From contig JAKSDI010000093.1 in assembly GCA_022360175.1 (NCBI GenBank), positions 25,154 to 89,153 of the forward strand: DNA of 64,000 bases, in the 5' to 3' direction. This DNA comes from Chitinophagales bacterium. GTDB lineage: Bacteria > Bacteroidota > Bacteroidia > Chitinophagales > Saprospiraceae. Each line of letters opens with the position of its first letter. Position 1 is the stretch's first letter. The notes below the pieces were generated by a model. It was not told where the DNA came from, ran no database searches, and was given only the letters and a program-made list of their open reading frames with translations. The translations under genes and the position numbers were made by a program. This document shows, piece after piece, positions 26,501-34,914 of this stretch.

Positions 26501-27324
26501 GTAATCAGCTTAAAGGCTTGATAAATGATCAGGGAGAAATTGTAATGAGAGCTGCCTATTCAATTATAGGAAGTTTTGAGGATGGAGTAGCTAAAGTGCA
26601 ATCCCAATCAGGTAAGTGGGGTTTGATAAATTATAATGGAACCTTAAAGGTTAAACCTGCCTATGCTTTCCTGGGTACACCTTCTGAGGGATTAGTTGCT
26701 GTTAAAGCTTCCAAATACAGTGGATGGGGATACCTGGATTATGAAGGGAACATTCGGATAAAAGGGCCTTATAGAAGTGCAACTCCTTTCAAAGGAGGGG
26801 TAGCTTTTGTGAGTACGGATGAAGAGCAAATAATTATAACCAGAGCGGGATTAAGAGTAACTACTGAACAAGGGCATCCTGCATTTTTTGCAGAGGGACT
26901 ATTTGGAATGGAAAATAAAAGAAAAAAGCAGCAGTCTTTTTATGCAGATGCTTCAGGGAATAATGTTTTTGGTCGGTTTTTTGAAGAAATAACACCATTT
27001 CAACTAGGCGTAGCTAAAGTACGTCGCTTATCAGAGAAGGAGGGCAGGCGGGAACTATTAGGTGCTATCAATAGGAGAGGAGTTATGATTGTGCCTCCCA
27101 AATATCGTATGCTGCATATACAGCCAGATGGAAATATCATTATCAATCCTCAGCGTTATTATGGAATTGCCACCCGTTCGGGAAATATTATTGTTGAACC
27201 AGAATACGACCGTATTGAAGCTTTTGAAGAGGACGGTTTATACAGAATTGAGCGAGGCGAAAAAATAGGTTATATCATCATTGAAAATGGAGTATCCAGA
27301 GAGGTTTGGCCTTTGCAGTATTGA
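23512..27324 (+). CDS. Large secreted WG-repeat protein
   Basis: A 1270-residue protein with a signal peptide (MNRLIFLLCLLLFVISRQ). Most of the length is WG beta-repeats, for example KWGLINYNGTLKVKPAYAFL and YWGYVDTAGQILIPPQFTQA. Each has the pattern 'G-W/Y-G-hydrophobic ... G ... hydrophobic-P ... Y'. WG repeats form propeller-like or solenoid surfaces and are thought to bind ligands or partners; no enzyme domain is seen. It lacks an obvious T9SS sorting domain, ending IIIENGVSREVWPLQY in another repeat. It follows the membrane-anchored unknown by 9 bp, suggesting a two-gene operon closed by the terminator at 27361. Confidence 0.85.
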   Translation: MNRLIFLLCLLLFVISRQSYCQDVVQNSSTVIDVYPVRVNHKFGFVKFYQFGNTVITDTLVAPRYDYIGDVNLPWNTAGSQVDRSPFRLFELNEKVGLLDPFLKEALPNHYKRIRPLSERYFAVELDSLFLLLDHKQNKILFESTCYDDIRLADTLENGTAYFFVKKGIQWGIRSSAGKVLAKPSYLDIRQAGFSGYYKVKPDQKAGWLLVDIHGKRILEKRYTDVMAAGPNLVAFLENGRWQLLAREENEKDKGFNAIGPFMEMLEKVNDSLLIAVTVKPLTIELWSITGQEPITSFNDVSPAGENKRPVDDESGRDNPYYPWVFPLDSLYVTFCAGYTGNGYKDRLMDIKETYRSPTYTAIYPTGKVGFYKANLFGNWGLLVPSNGSDLLLPFEYSEISDFKGSFLWMKSKGAYGVLGAEGYRLDTLPCVYDNISLVPGKDSVYVHLSGQTILYSLDDNIRFKSEGIFDNLSIIAQNSAAIKEAVTIEKTRASQYRGEAGIQGELVTIEKNNAIVVEKRMRIQRDFGGYDTKTKWSASIPLNNKPAWLMEIKEDKIIAFHKDGTSVSNPLISSFYEAPVKEIVFFDVESGMIIPTPNIIGIRPFDKHYKYTAFIDRNGLMGLIDRDGKECIINGEALRYPFIGPFVAGRARVCRDAQLTCIEPEENLSLPYKYRINSPAFFKPEFNLQFNVDRSREERSKAGLIFAMAKTPDVPYRWGYINGDGESVIQTDAGYVKDFGIDSTALILRSNKRNDAYGRPDADYGVLSWDGTEVLETDFSQIIRLENHFQVSVDSTPTFFFTQKGHEIFINPTRLRPFSEGIAQFKDEYGYWGYVDTAGQILIPPQFTQARPFSNGMALVADTSGQCIFINKKGETAFKTDFSVKQWRGIGDFHNGLAWYKGLGWSWGAYDKQGQAIIPASYYYQIKGEGLPKLDESYSLPMDFVKGIAAVAKMDERGHAYAAIIDTTGTLIFEDKNISHISSFNTIGLATYTAKSNQLKGLINDQGEIVMRAAYSIIGSFEDGVAKVQSQSGKWGLINYNGTLKVKPAYAFLGTPSEGLVAVKASKYSGWGYLDYEGNIRIKGPYRSATPFKGGVAFVSTDEEQIIITRAGLRVTTEQGHPAFFAEGLFGMENKRKKQQSFYADASGNNVFGRFFEEITPFQLGVAKVRRLSEKEGRRELLGAINRRGVMIVPPKYRMLHIQPDGNIIINPQRYYGIATRSGNIIVEPEYDRIEAFEEDGLYRIERGEKIGYIIIENGVSREVWPLQY

Positions 27325-27360
27325 TGAAGTGCAGCATCTAGCTTTGGACAAGTATTTATA

Positions 27361-27395
27361 AACCCATACACCAACTTAAAATTGGTGTATGGGTT
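27361..27395. terminator. Bidirectional terminator
   Basis: A perfect 14-bp inverted repeat (AACCCATACACCAA and its complement, 7-nt loop) lies between the convergent WG-repeat gene and ettA. T runs are weak on both sides, but position and symmetry support shared termination. Confidence 0.75.
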
Positions 27396-27402
27396 ACAAA
27401 TA

Positions 27403-29082
27403 TTATCTATTGATTACATTCTTAAATCGAGGACGGCGAGGAGTAGTATCTCCCATCTTTTCTTTCTTCATTGCTTCGTACTGTGAGTAATTCCCTTCAA
27501 AGAAGATCACTTCTGCTTCATCTTCAAAGGAAATGATATGAGTTGCCAAACGATCGATGAACCAACGGTCGTGAGAAATGATTAGAGCACATCCTGCAAA
27601 ATTATCAAGTGCGTCTTCCAAAGCTCTCAGTGTATTTACATCAATATCGTTGGTAGGCTCATCAAGAAGCAGAACGTTACCTCCTTCCTTTAATGTCATA
27701 GCAAGGTGTACTCTGTTGCGTTCACCACCAGATAGTACTCCAAGTTTTTTCTGTTGATCTGAACCACTGAAGTTGAAGCGACTAATATATGCTCTGGCAT
27801 TGATACTTGCACTACCTACCTGGAGGATATCATTGCCATCAGATATTGCTTCATACACCGTCTTGTCTCCATCTTGCAATTGCTCATGGCTTTGATCCAC
27901 ATATGCTACCTGTACGGTATCTCCGATACTAAGTGCACCGGTATCTGGGGTTTCTTTTCCCATGAGGATTCGGAAAAGAGTAGATTTACCTACTCCGTTA
28001 GGCCCAATGATTCCTACTATGGCATTTTTTGGAATGGAGAAGTTCAGGTTTTCGAATAGTACTCGATCACCATAGCTTTTACTAATGCCTTCTATATCTA
28101 TAACAACATCACCAAGCCTTGGCCCAGGAGGAATATATAACTCTAGTTTAGCCTCTTTCTCTTTCATCTCTTCCCCTGCGAGCTTTTCGTAGGCATTCAA
28201 ACGAGCTTTACCTTTGGACTGCTTAGCTTTTGGAGCCATTTTGATCCATTCCAATTCTCGTTCAAGTGTTTTACGTCGTTTGCTGGCTGCTTTTTCTTCT
28301 TGCTGTAGTCGGTTTGATTTCTGCTCAAGCCAGGAAGAATAATTGCCTTCCCATGGAATACCCTCACCTCTATCTAATTCCAGGATCCAACCTGCAACAT
28401 TATCCAGAAAATAACGGTCGTGTGTCACAGCTATCACAGTACCAGGGAAATTTTGAAGGTATTGTTCCAGCCAGTCAACAGATTCTGCATCCAGGTGGTT
28501 GGTAGGCTCATCGAGTAATAAAATATCAGGATTGCTAAGAAGCAGGCGAGCTAAAGCGACTCGGCGGCGTTCACCACCGGAAAGCACATTGATGGGTGCT
28601 TCATCAGGAGGGCAGCGCAATGCTTCTAGAGCCGTATTGATACGGTTGTCTAATTCCCAGGCATTCTGATGATCCAGTTTCTCCATCAACTCACCCTGCC
28701 GTTCAATGATTTTCATCATCTCATCATCACCCATAGGTTCTGCAAGCTTCAGGTTAATATCCTCATATTCCTGTAATAAGTCAACAATAGGCTGTACCCC
28801 TTCAGATACGATTTCTCTTACTGTTTTACTTTCATCGAGCTTAGGTTCCTGCTGGAGATATCCTATTTTGTAGCTACCATCAAAGTGAATATTTCCTTCA
28901 TAATTCTGATCTTCCCCCGCTATGATTTTCAATAGGGTAGATTTTCCTGAACCGTTAAGGCCGAGCACTCCAATCTTGGCACCATAAAAGAAGCTTAGCC
29001 ATATATTATTGAGTACTTTTTTTCCTTGGGGGAAGGTTTTAGATACTCCCTCCATAGAAAATATTACTTTATTTCCTGACAT
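27403..29082 (-). CDS. ettA: ABC-F translational throttle protein EttA
   Basis: The 559-residue protein has two ABC ATPase domains and no membrane segment. Walker A motifs are GLNGSGKST and GPNGVGKST. Signatures are LSGGERRRVALARLLL and LSGGERNRVHLAMTL, with Walker B LLLDEPTNHLD and LLLDEPTNDID. The linker between domains (KAKQSKGKARLNAYEKL) is the P-site tRNA interaction motif of ABC-F proteins. EttA binds the ribosomal E site and gates entry into elongation according to ATP/ADP ratio. Length and linker match EttA better than Uup or antibiotic-resistance ABC-F proteins. Confidence 0.94.
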   Translation of the reverse strand: MSGNKVIFSMEGVSKTFPQGKKVLNNIWLSFFYGAKIGVLGLNGSGKSTLLKIIAGEDQNYEGNIHFDGSYKIGYLQQEPKLDESKTVREIVSEGVQPIVDLLQEYEDINLKLAEPMGDDEMMKIIERQGELMEKLDHQNAWELDNRINTALEALRCPPDEAPINVLSGGERRRVALARLLLSNPDILLLDEPTNHLDAESVDWLEQYLQNFPGTVIAVTHDRYFLDNVAGWILELDRGEGIPWEGNYSSWLEQKSNRLQQEEKAASKRRKTLERELEWIKMAPKAKQSKGKARLNAYEKLAGEEMKEKEAKLELYIPPGPRLGDVVIDIEGISKSYGDRVLFENLNFSIPKNAIVGIIGPNGVGKSTLFRILMGKETPDTGALSIGDTVQVAYVDQSHEQLQDGDKTVYEAISDGNDILQVGSASINARAYISRFNFSGSDQQKKLGVLSGGERNRVHLAMTLKEGGNVLLLDEPTNDIDVNTLRALEDALDNFAGCALIISHDRWFIDRLATHIISFEDEAEVIFFEGNYSQYEAMKKEKMGDTTPRRPRFKNVINR

Positions 29083-29113
29083 ACGAATATTTATATAATT
29101 GCTTTTAATGGTG

Positions 29114-29121
29114 CAAATATA
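29114..29121 (-). promoter_or_regulatory. ettA -7 promoter box
   Basis: The minus strand reads TATATTTG, a perfect TAnnTTTG box, 31 bp before the ettA start. No convincing -33 element was seen. Confidence 0.5.
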
Positions 29122-29306
29122 CGCTTTCCCCCGAATTGATTTAATAACAGCAAAATTTGCATGTATACATTAATATTTGCAACTTTGTTGGGCACAAGTC
29201 TTACACTAGTTATTTTAGTTCCCCTAACAATCTTATTATATTTATTTGCTATCCACATACTGATATTGTGGCTCCCCCCTAGTACACGCTATTGAATTTT
29301 ATAACT

Positions 29307-29759
29307 ATGAAAGACACGAATTATGTGGTAGTCAAAGGGCTACCTGCTGATGTTGTATTTGGTGATCCTCGAAAAAAGTGTGCAGGTCATGGGATTTGCA
29401 GAGTTACTACTCTGGGAGCTTTAGTAGAGGAAGGTTGCGGATGTTTATACACCATGGCGTTCTTAAGACTCAACGAATTTAATGATACAATTACTTTTTC
29501 TTTTCCAGTAGAGTTGATTCATCGCGAATTGCGGGAAACTTATTTCAAAAACAACACATTCCTCATGGAGGAAGATGTGTCTATTGAATCTTCTGTGATT
29601 AAAAGCAGAGCGATTTTACTTAAAAAAGGAATCTACAATGTAATTGCGGATGATAATCATCTCATGGTGACCATTAAATTTACCAGAAAAGAACTGTTTA
29701 GAAACTCCGGTAAAACAACAGCCAGAAAAGAAGTTATTGGATCATTATTACGGAATTAA
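29307..29759 (+). CDS. Hypothetical protein with conserved-looking cysteines
   Basis: From ATG 29307 it has 150 residues; a TTG 15 bp upstream is less likely. No signal peptide, membrane helix or known domain was recognised. The N-terminal half has a cysteine group (KKCAGHGICRV and EEGCGCLYTM, about residues 23-50) that might bind a metal or a cluster. The C-terminal half is basic and strand-like (KSRAILLKKGIYNVIADDNH). It overlaps the end of the convergent CBM48 gene by 26 bp. It is divergent from ettA across about 220 bp. Confidence 0.65.
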   Translation: MKDTNYVVVKGLPADVVFGDPRKKCAGHGICRVTTLGALVEEGCGCLYTMAFLRLNEFNDTITFSFPVELIHRELRETYFKNNTFLMEEDVSIESSVIKSRAILLKKGIYNVIADDNHLMVTIKFTRKELFRNSGKTTARKEVIGSLLRN

Positions 29760-30696
29760 TATGGCCTGATCCATCGTGTTCCCTGATCGGGTTTTCAGGG
29801 TCAGTGATCCATTTTCCATCTATAATGAATTTATACCAGTGCTTACCACCTGTAAGCTCTAGACGTTTTACCCATGCATTACCTTCTCTATGCATAGGGT
29901 AGGCGTTCATGTCCCAATCGCAAAATGAACCTGTAAGAATAACAGACTCTGCTTTTTCATAGCCATCTAATAAGAAGGTAACTTCCTGATAAATTTCTAA
30001 TACAGAATTCCAGGTATGATGCTGATTAAGTACCTTATCCGGGTTGTTAGGGTCTTCCATCCACTTGCCGTCTACAATAAATTTATACTCGTATCTGCCC
30101 GGAGGTAAATCCAGTGTGATTTCCCAGCCTTTGTCTGTTTGTTTCATTGGAAACCCTTCCTTGTCCCAATCGATAAAAGTACCACTAAGAGTGGCCTTTG
30201 TTGCATCACTATAAGCTGGAAGGAAAAATCTTGCATTGCCATCTGGAGTAGCAGTTATTGTGAATAAATCCATATTATATACATCCTTCCAAAATTTATT
30301 GTGGTAAGTAAGTTTTGATTTATTGATAATATCTTCTTTGGGTTCTGCCCAATATTTTCCGTTGACAATATATTTGAACTCCCATTTAAAGGCATCATTA
30401 AAGTCGGCAATTTTTTTTCGCAATTGATAACGATTTTTTCCAACCTTTTCCATCTTCCACTTCTTTCTGGACCAGTTGTTGAAATCACCAGCTATCGCTA
30501 CTTCATATATATCAAGATCTTCAAAATCTAATTTTTTATTGCTATTGTGTTTTGTAAGCTCCTTATATTCACTGATGTCAAACTCAAATACGACTTCATC
30601 ACCTTCAAAGAAATAGCCCTTTTCCACCTGAGATTGTACACTCAATGCAAAAGTCATTAAAAGTAACAGGAAACATGATTTTTTAATCTTTTTCAT
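29734..30696 (-). CDS. Secreted protein with three CBM48/AMPK glycogen-binding-like modules
   Basis: From ATG 30696 the protein has 320 residues with a signal peptide (MKKIKKSCFLLLLMTFALSV). Three modules of the AMPK/CBM48 carbohydrate-binding family follow. They carry GDFNNWSRKKWKM, GTFIDWDKEGFPM and GSFCDWDMNAYPM, each followed by a 'Y-K-F-I-V-D-G-K-W' strand. No catalytic domain is present, so it probably binds alpha-glucan or a protein partner in the envelope. Its start overlaps the stop of the protease gene as ATGA (30693-30696), a sign of translational coupling. The end overlaps the plus-strand hypothetical gene by 26 bp. Confidence 0.85.
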   Translation of the reverse strand: MKKIKKSCFLLLLMTFALSVQSQVEKGYFFEGDEVVFEFDISEYKELTKHNSNKKLDFEDLDIYEVAIAGDFNNWSRKKWKMEKVGKNRYQLRKKIADFNDAFKWEFKYIVNGKYWAEPKEDIINKSKLTYHNKFWKDVYNMDLFTITATPDGNARFFLPAYSDATKATLSGTFIDWDKEGFPMKQTDKGWEITLDLPPGRYEYKFIVDGKWMEDPNNPDKVLNQHHTWNSVLEIYQEVTFLLDGYEKAESVILTGSFCDWDMNAYPMHREGNAWVKRLELTGGKHWYKFIIDGKWITDPENPIREHDGSGHINSVIMIQ

Positions 30697-31667
30697 GGAT
30701 GGTACCATTTTAAAAAATACAATTTTTTCTTCTTATAGTTGATAATTGTACGGCGCATACACAGAAACTCAAAACCTATCAACCCATCGAGATTAGTATT
30801 AAAAGCATCATTCATCTCATCCATATTAGTAAGTAAGGTACGCATTCCTGAAAGCCGTTGATTTCCGCAAGTGAATTTATAGAGCTTTCCTGCTAATACC
30901 TCAACTTCATGCTGCCCCATGCCATTGAGCACGGTTCGTTTCGATATTTTAAAATGGTTCAGCACCTTCCTTCTAATGCCTTTATGGAGTAAATTTAGCT
31001 CAGCTCCTGTATCTAGGCCAAAAGTAACAGATGTATTATCTACTTTACCATCTATTGCGATGATATGAGCTTGAAGCCTGAAATTCAGGCTGTCCATTAT
31101 AGGTTCGAGCAGGGCGAGGCTATCTAACCTGTTTCCTTTTTTGTCCAATCTGATGAGTGTAATTTGTTTAAGCTGAAAATCAACTATGATTTCAAATTCC
31201 TTTAACGGTTCATAGCCAATAAGCCCTAATATTTCAATGTTTTTTTTCCGCTCCAAATGACCCAGGTCAATTACATCTGCATACAATTTTTCAAATATCA
31301 AACCGGGGAAACTGAAATCTTCGACAGCTTTTATTTTTACATCATCTACAGCGCCAGTGGTGCCTATAGATACATATCCTCTTTTTTTGACCCCTCCTTT
31401 AAAATGTACAGAATTAAGAATTAAGCTGCTAGATCCGGTGTCCAAGATGAAATTTCCGATTTTTTCACCTAAACCAGCTTGAATCACTATAAGCCTGCCT
31501 GCCATTTTAAAAGGGATTCTTATAGTTAGAGCAGAAAGAGAGTCTGCATCGGGAAAATATAGCTGAGGAGTAGGAGGAGGCTTGGTGTTAGTTTGAGTAC
31601 CAAAGCACGGGACATAAAAAGTTAGGCCTAGAAAGAATAGACATAAAAGGAATTTAAGGTAGTACAT
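30693..31667 (-). CDS. Exported retropepsin/pepsin-like aspartyl protease
   Basis: The 324-residue protein starts with a signal peptide (MYYLKFLLCLFFLGLTFYVP). Two aspartyl-protease motifs are seen, ILDTGSSSLIL with Asp76 and FGLDTGAELNLL with Asp219, each followed by hydrophobic-hydrophobic-Gly blocks (ILGLIGYE, LDGLIGFEFL). This is a two-lobed arrangement in one chain, as in pepsin-like or duplicated retropepsin-like bacterial proteins. The mature enzyme should act in the periplasm or at the surface. It is the first gene of a coupled pair with the CBM48 protein. Substrates are unknown. Confidence 0.85.
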   Translation of the reverse strand: MYYLKFLLCLFFLGLTFYVPCFGTQTNTKPPPTPQLYFPDADSLSALTIRIPFKMAGRLIVIQAGLGEKIGNFILDTGSSSLILNSVHFKGGVKKRGYVSIGTTGAVDDVKIKAVEDFSFPGLIFEKLYADVIDLGHLERKKNIEILGLIGYEPLKEFEIIVDFQLKQITLIRLDKKGNRLDSLALLEPIMDSLNFRLQAHIIAIDGKVDNTSVTFGLDTGAELNLLHKGIRRKVLNHFKISKRTVLNGMGQHEVEVLAGKLYKFTCGNQRLSGMRTLLTNMDEMNDAFNTNLDGLIGFEFLCMRRTIINYKKKKLYFLKWYHP

Positions 31668-31672
31668 AGTCG

Positions 31673-31688
31673 GGCAATAAGTATTGCC
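31673..31688. promoter_or_regulatory. Palindrome just before the protease start
   Basis: GGCAATA-AG-TATTGCC is a perfect dyad ending 5 bp before the ATG at 31667. It could be an operator, or a small hairpin affecting translation start. Confidence 0.4.
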
Positions 31689-31802
31689 TGCAAATTGCGG
31701 AAAAAAACAAAAGCATTCTACTTTTTTAGATGAACAATATTCAAAAATAGAATGAATTTCCTCTTTGAAGGGGAAAAGAAATCAAATGCCTACTAAACAT
31801 GC

Positions 31803-34040
31803 TTAGTGTGTCGTGATTTTTTCATTTGCTGCTGCGTGTACCGCTGAAGGCAGCGTGAAATAAATAGTAGTACCTTCCTGAATCGTTGATTCTACCCAGA
31901 TCTTACCCTGGTAGTTTTCTACTATTCTTTTTACAATAGCAAGCCCCATTCCCGATCCGCTGATGTGTCGGCCATAGAGGCGGAAGAAAGGATCAAATAC
32001 TTGTTTGTGATACTTCTTTTCAACACCAATGCCATTATCTTTTACAAAGAAAATACTACGATTATCTTTCTTGATTACTCCCACGTCTATAATAAGGGGA
32101 ACCTGAGGCCTTCTAAATTTAATGGAGTTTTCAATCAAATTGGTAAACACCTGTTCGATGAGTGGTTTTGAAGCAAAAAGAGGTGGGAAATTGCCATTAT
32201 AGGATAAATGAATGATATCAGATTCATTTTCTCGATTAGTCCATACGGATTGTATCGTTTCAATGGTTTCTCTAATATCAATCTCCTCATTTTGCTGATT
32301 TTGAGAAGGTTCATCTGTAAATTTCAGCAGATCTTCAAGAAGCCGATACATATTCTTTCCTCCGCGAATAATTTGTTCCAGGTAGTACTGGATTTTATCG
32401 CTATCCTGTAGAGATTGAATCTTCTTTGCAATTAACTGGCTATAGGCAGTAATATTTCTTAGTGATTCTTTGAGGTCATGCGAAGCAGCAAAAGCAAATT
32501 GCTGCAGCTTATTATTGGCAATATTGAGTTGTTGATTGGAAGAGGCTATATCGAGATATGCTATTTCCAGTTTTTCATTGGCCTCGTATAATTCTTTATT
32601 ACTTCTGGTTAGCTCATCTTTAGCGTTGCGTTGTTGGCTTAGACTGTAGTAGGTCATCACTAAGATGATCAGTAAAAAAAGAGAGACAAGGGCCATTGCA
32701 AAAAGGAACCATTTATTGGCTGCCGCTTTTGCTGATCTGGTATCTTGCTGGGCATGAGAGATTTGTAAGTCATAATTTTTTTTAGCCAATTCAAAATCGT
32801 GTTTGGCTTTGAGTGTCTCAATTATGCCACTATTATTTGCAGTGTACACACTATCATTGTGTGCCTGGTACGATTTATACCACGAATAAGCCTCTTTTAT
32901 TTGCCCCCTTTGTTCGTATAATTCTGCTAATTTTTTCTGTGCCTTGGGAATATCTTCATTGAAAGAATACTGTGTAAACACCTCCAGCGCCGCATTGGCA
33001 TATTCTATAGCTTTGGCGTAATGACTTTGTTTTTCTTCAAGCTTTGCTAATTCAAAAAGCGTTTTCCCTTCACCAAATTTTAAATTATTAGTACGAGCAA
33101 ATTTTAAATTATCGATTAGTTGGTGCTCTGCCTTTTCATAATAACCCCGATCTGAAGCTCTTTCTCCCTGATTTATCCGAATATGCATCAGCATGAAGTT
33201 ATGTCCCATTTCATTGGCAATATCTTCAGCTATACTTAAAAGACTGTCAGCTTTGTTCGTTTCTTTTAGTTTGTAGTATACCTCACTCATATTCATTGAA
33301 AAGGCACCTATATGTAATTTGCTACCGGCTTCTTTTGCTGCAGCCAGTGCTTTTTCAACAAATTCTAATGCTTTAACATGATCTTCTCTTTCGGTATGCA
33401 GATTACTGATGAGGCCGTAAGTAATGGCGATGCCCTGTGGGTCTCCTATCTTTTGCTTAATTTTCAGAGACTCCATTAGAGATGCTAAACCTTCTGTTTG
33501 TAAGCCCAGTCGCATATATATGATGCCTATATTATTGAGTGCTTTAGCATGAAGGTTTTCATTGGGCGCAGCTCCATTTGTAGCAGTAATATCTTTAGCA
33601 ATACTCAAGCCAGTAAATGCTTTACTAAACTGGCCTTCTTGCTCCAAAATAGCAGCCTGGTTTAATAAATTAGCCGCTACGATACTGCTATCGCCAATTA
33701 GCCGAGCATAGTATAAAGAGGTGTCGATGTATTGTAGAGCCGTTTTATTGTCGGCTCGCTGGTGGAATATGATACCGCGCTGCTTGTAGTATTCACTTAA
33801 GGCTTTTTCGTGATTTGCTTCGTGAGCCAGCTCTTTAAGCTCTGCCAGCAGAGTAAGGGCTGTATCAGGTTTGATATACAAATACCTTCCACTTATTTGA
33901 CTGAGAATGTCTGCCTTGTCTTTAATGTAATTTGCTTCTTCATATGCATTACGAAGGCTATCAAGCACAGCAGGTTGCGCCTGAGCAAACAAGGAAAAAA
34001 GTAGAAAGAGTAGTGTGTAGTTTATTGGGAACTTGAACAT
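31803..34040 (-). CDS. TPR-containing sensor histidine kinase
   Basis: The 745-residue protein has a signal peptide (FLLFSLFAQAQ), tetratricopeptide repeats over about residues 60-400, one membrane helix (444-465), a short coiled coil and a cytoplasmic HisKA/HATPase kinase. The phospho-acceptor is His521 in FAASHDLKESLRN. The N box is NLIENSIKF (Asn638 region), with VKDNGIGV and GSGMGLAIVKRIV as ATP-lid motifs. TPR-sensor kinases are common in Bacteroidota, but their signals are mostly unknown. No response regulator is adjacent, so the partner lies elsewhere. The protease/CBM48 pair follows on the same strand after 135 bp. Confidence 0.9.
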   Translation of the reverse strand: MFKFPINYTLLFLLFSLFAQAQPAVLDSLRNAYEEANYIKDKADILSQISGRYLYIKPDTALTLLAELKELAHEANHEKALSEYYKQRGIIFHQRADNKTALQYIDTSLYYARLIGDSSIVAANLLNQAAILEQEGQFSKAFTGLSIAKDITATNGAAPNENLHAKALNNIGIIYMRLGLQTEGLASLMESLKIKQKIGDPQGIAITYGLISNLHTEREDHVKALEFVEKALAAAKEAGSKLHIGAFSMNMSEVYYKLKETNKADSLLSIAEDIANEMGHNFMLMHIRINQGERASDRGYYEKAEHQLIDNLKFARTNNLKFGEGKTLFELAKLEEKQSHYAKAIEYANAALEVFTQYSFNEDIPKAQKKLAELYEQRGQIKEAYSWYKSYQAHNDSVYTANNSGIIETLKAKHDFELAKKNYDLQISHAQQDTRSAKAAANKWFLFAMALVSLFLLIILVMTYYSLSQQRNAKDELTRSNKELYEANEKLEIAYLDIASSNQQLNIANNKLQQFAFAASHDLKESLRNITAYSQLIAKKIQSLQDSDKIQYYLEQIIRGGKNMYRLLEDLLKFTDEPSQNQQNEEIDIRETIETIQSVWTNRENESDIIHLSYNGNFPPLFASKPLIEQVFTNLIENSIKFRRPQVPLIIDVGVIKKDNRSIFFVKDNGIGVEKKYHKQVFDPFFRLYGRHISGSGMGLAIVKRIVENYQGKIWVESTIQEGTTIYFTLPSAVHAAANEKITTH

Positions 34041-34159
34041 ACTTTTTACAAAGCTATTATCTAATAAATAACAGCCTCCTTCCGTTTTTATATTGAAAAG
34101 TCAATATAGGACAAATAATACAATTTTGATAATCAAATACCCATTTCATGGTAAAATAA

Positions 34160-34384
34160 TTATCGAATCGTGTCTTCAACGGTGATAGAATCTGTTAATA
34201 CTTCGTTTGTTATCTCCGGATCTTCCATACCTAGAGGGACTCCCAATGTATAATGACGATAAGCAGCAAAACACAATAGTAATGCTATGAAGGCTCCTCC
34301 AATAAGAGAAAATTTCCATCCCCATATATTTCCGATATACTCCCCATCAAAAGGATCTTTCCTATTTTCATTATTTTCTGCCAT
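34160..34384 (-). CDS. Small single-pass membrane protein, unknown
   Basis: This 74-residue protein has one membrane helix (FSLIGGAFIALLLCFAAY, about 26-43). Charged ends flank it: NENRKDPFDG before and an acidic tail after. No family was recognised. It is divergent from the DUF6660-like gene, with 78 bp between the starts. Confidence 0.6.
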   Translation of the reverse strand: MAENNENRKDPFDGEYIGNIWGWKFSLIGGAFIALLLCFAAYRHYTLGVPLGMEDPEITNEVLTDSITVEDTIR

Positions 34385-34425
34385 AGACTATGATTATAGT
34401 GCTAGATAATAAAAACGAGCGCATA

Positions 34426-34456
34426 TTGATAATGTTTCCATTATTTTCTAGCTTTG
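34426..34456 (+). promoter_or_regulatory. Promoter of the DUF6660-like gene, probably leaderless
   Basis: A -33 TTG (34426-34428), a 20-bp spacer and a perfect -7 TAGCTTTG (34449-34456) end 6 bp before the ATG at 34463. Transcription would start at about the first codon. Confidence 0.65.
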
Positions 34457-34462
34457 TAAAAT

Positions 34463-34813
34463 ATGCATAAGTATTTAGCGATCATATTATCCATTTTGGT
34501 CTCTATGTCTATCATACAACCCTGTTCTGATTCACGAGGCTGTGGATCAGATGTTTCTATTGTGAAAAACTGTGATAGTCATGATCATTGCCAGCAACAA
34601 GATAATAAAAGATCGGATGATGATCATCAGGGCAATGCAGAGGATGATTGCTCTCCTTTTTGCATATGTGCCTGCTGCCACGCGCCTGTGCTGTTAAGCG
34701 TTCCAGTCTTACCATCAGCTCCCGTTGCTTTACAGGCAACTCATGTATCCATACATTTTGATGATCACACACTTGAGTTTATTCCAAGTATCTGGCAGCC
34801 TCCCCGTGCATAA
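34463..34813 (+). CDS. Cys/His-rich exported protein, DUF6660-like
   Basis: A 116-residue protein with a signal peptide (MHKYLAIILSILVSMSIIQP). The mature part is rich in Cys, His and Asp (CDSHDHCQQQ, DDDHQGNAEDDC, SPFCICACCHAP), which suggests metal binding. The layout matches the small DUF6660-type proteins found beside metal-linked TonB receptors in Bacteroidota; that family assignment is from memory and moderate. It lies 101 bp upstream of an HMA-TonB receptor gene on the same strand, supporting a role in metal handling. Confidence 0.7.
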   Translation: MHKYLAIILSILVSMSIIQPCSDSRGCGSDVSIVKNCDSHDHCQQQDNKRSDDDHQGNAEDDCSPFCICACCHAPVLLSVPVLPSAPVALQATHVSIHFDDHTLEFIPSIWQPPRA

Positions 34814-34857
34814 CCATTTCTGTATTTAGATTTTTAATTTTTTTCTGCTACACCTCT

Positions 34858-34882
34858 GTATAAACCAGTGTATAGTTTATAC
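34858..34882. promoter_or_regulatory. Palindromic operator candidate before the TonB receptor
   Basis: GTATAAAC-n9-GTTTATAC is a perfect 8-9-8 dyad, 32 bp upstream of the receptor ATG. Its inner and right arm overlap a TATAGTTTA stretch resembling a -7 box, so a bound regulator could block the promoter. Binding by a metal-responsive repressor is inference. Confidence 0.55.
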
Positions 34883-34914
34883 CTGTTGTGTAGTTAATTT
34901 TTAAAGGTGACAAA

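Noticed and set aside
29222..29231. A single CCCTAACAAT near ettA, matching the triple repeat at 47.4 kb
   Set aside because: Only one copy and no phased partner; a 10-mer match in an AT-rich window can arise by chance.
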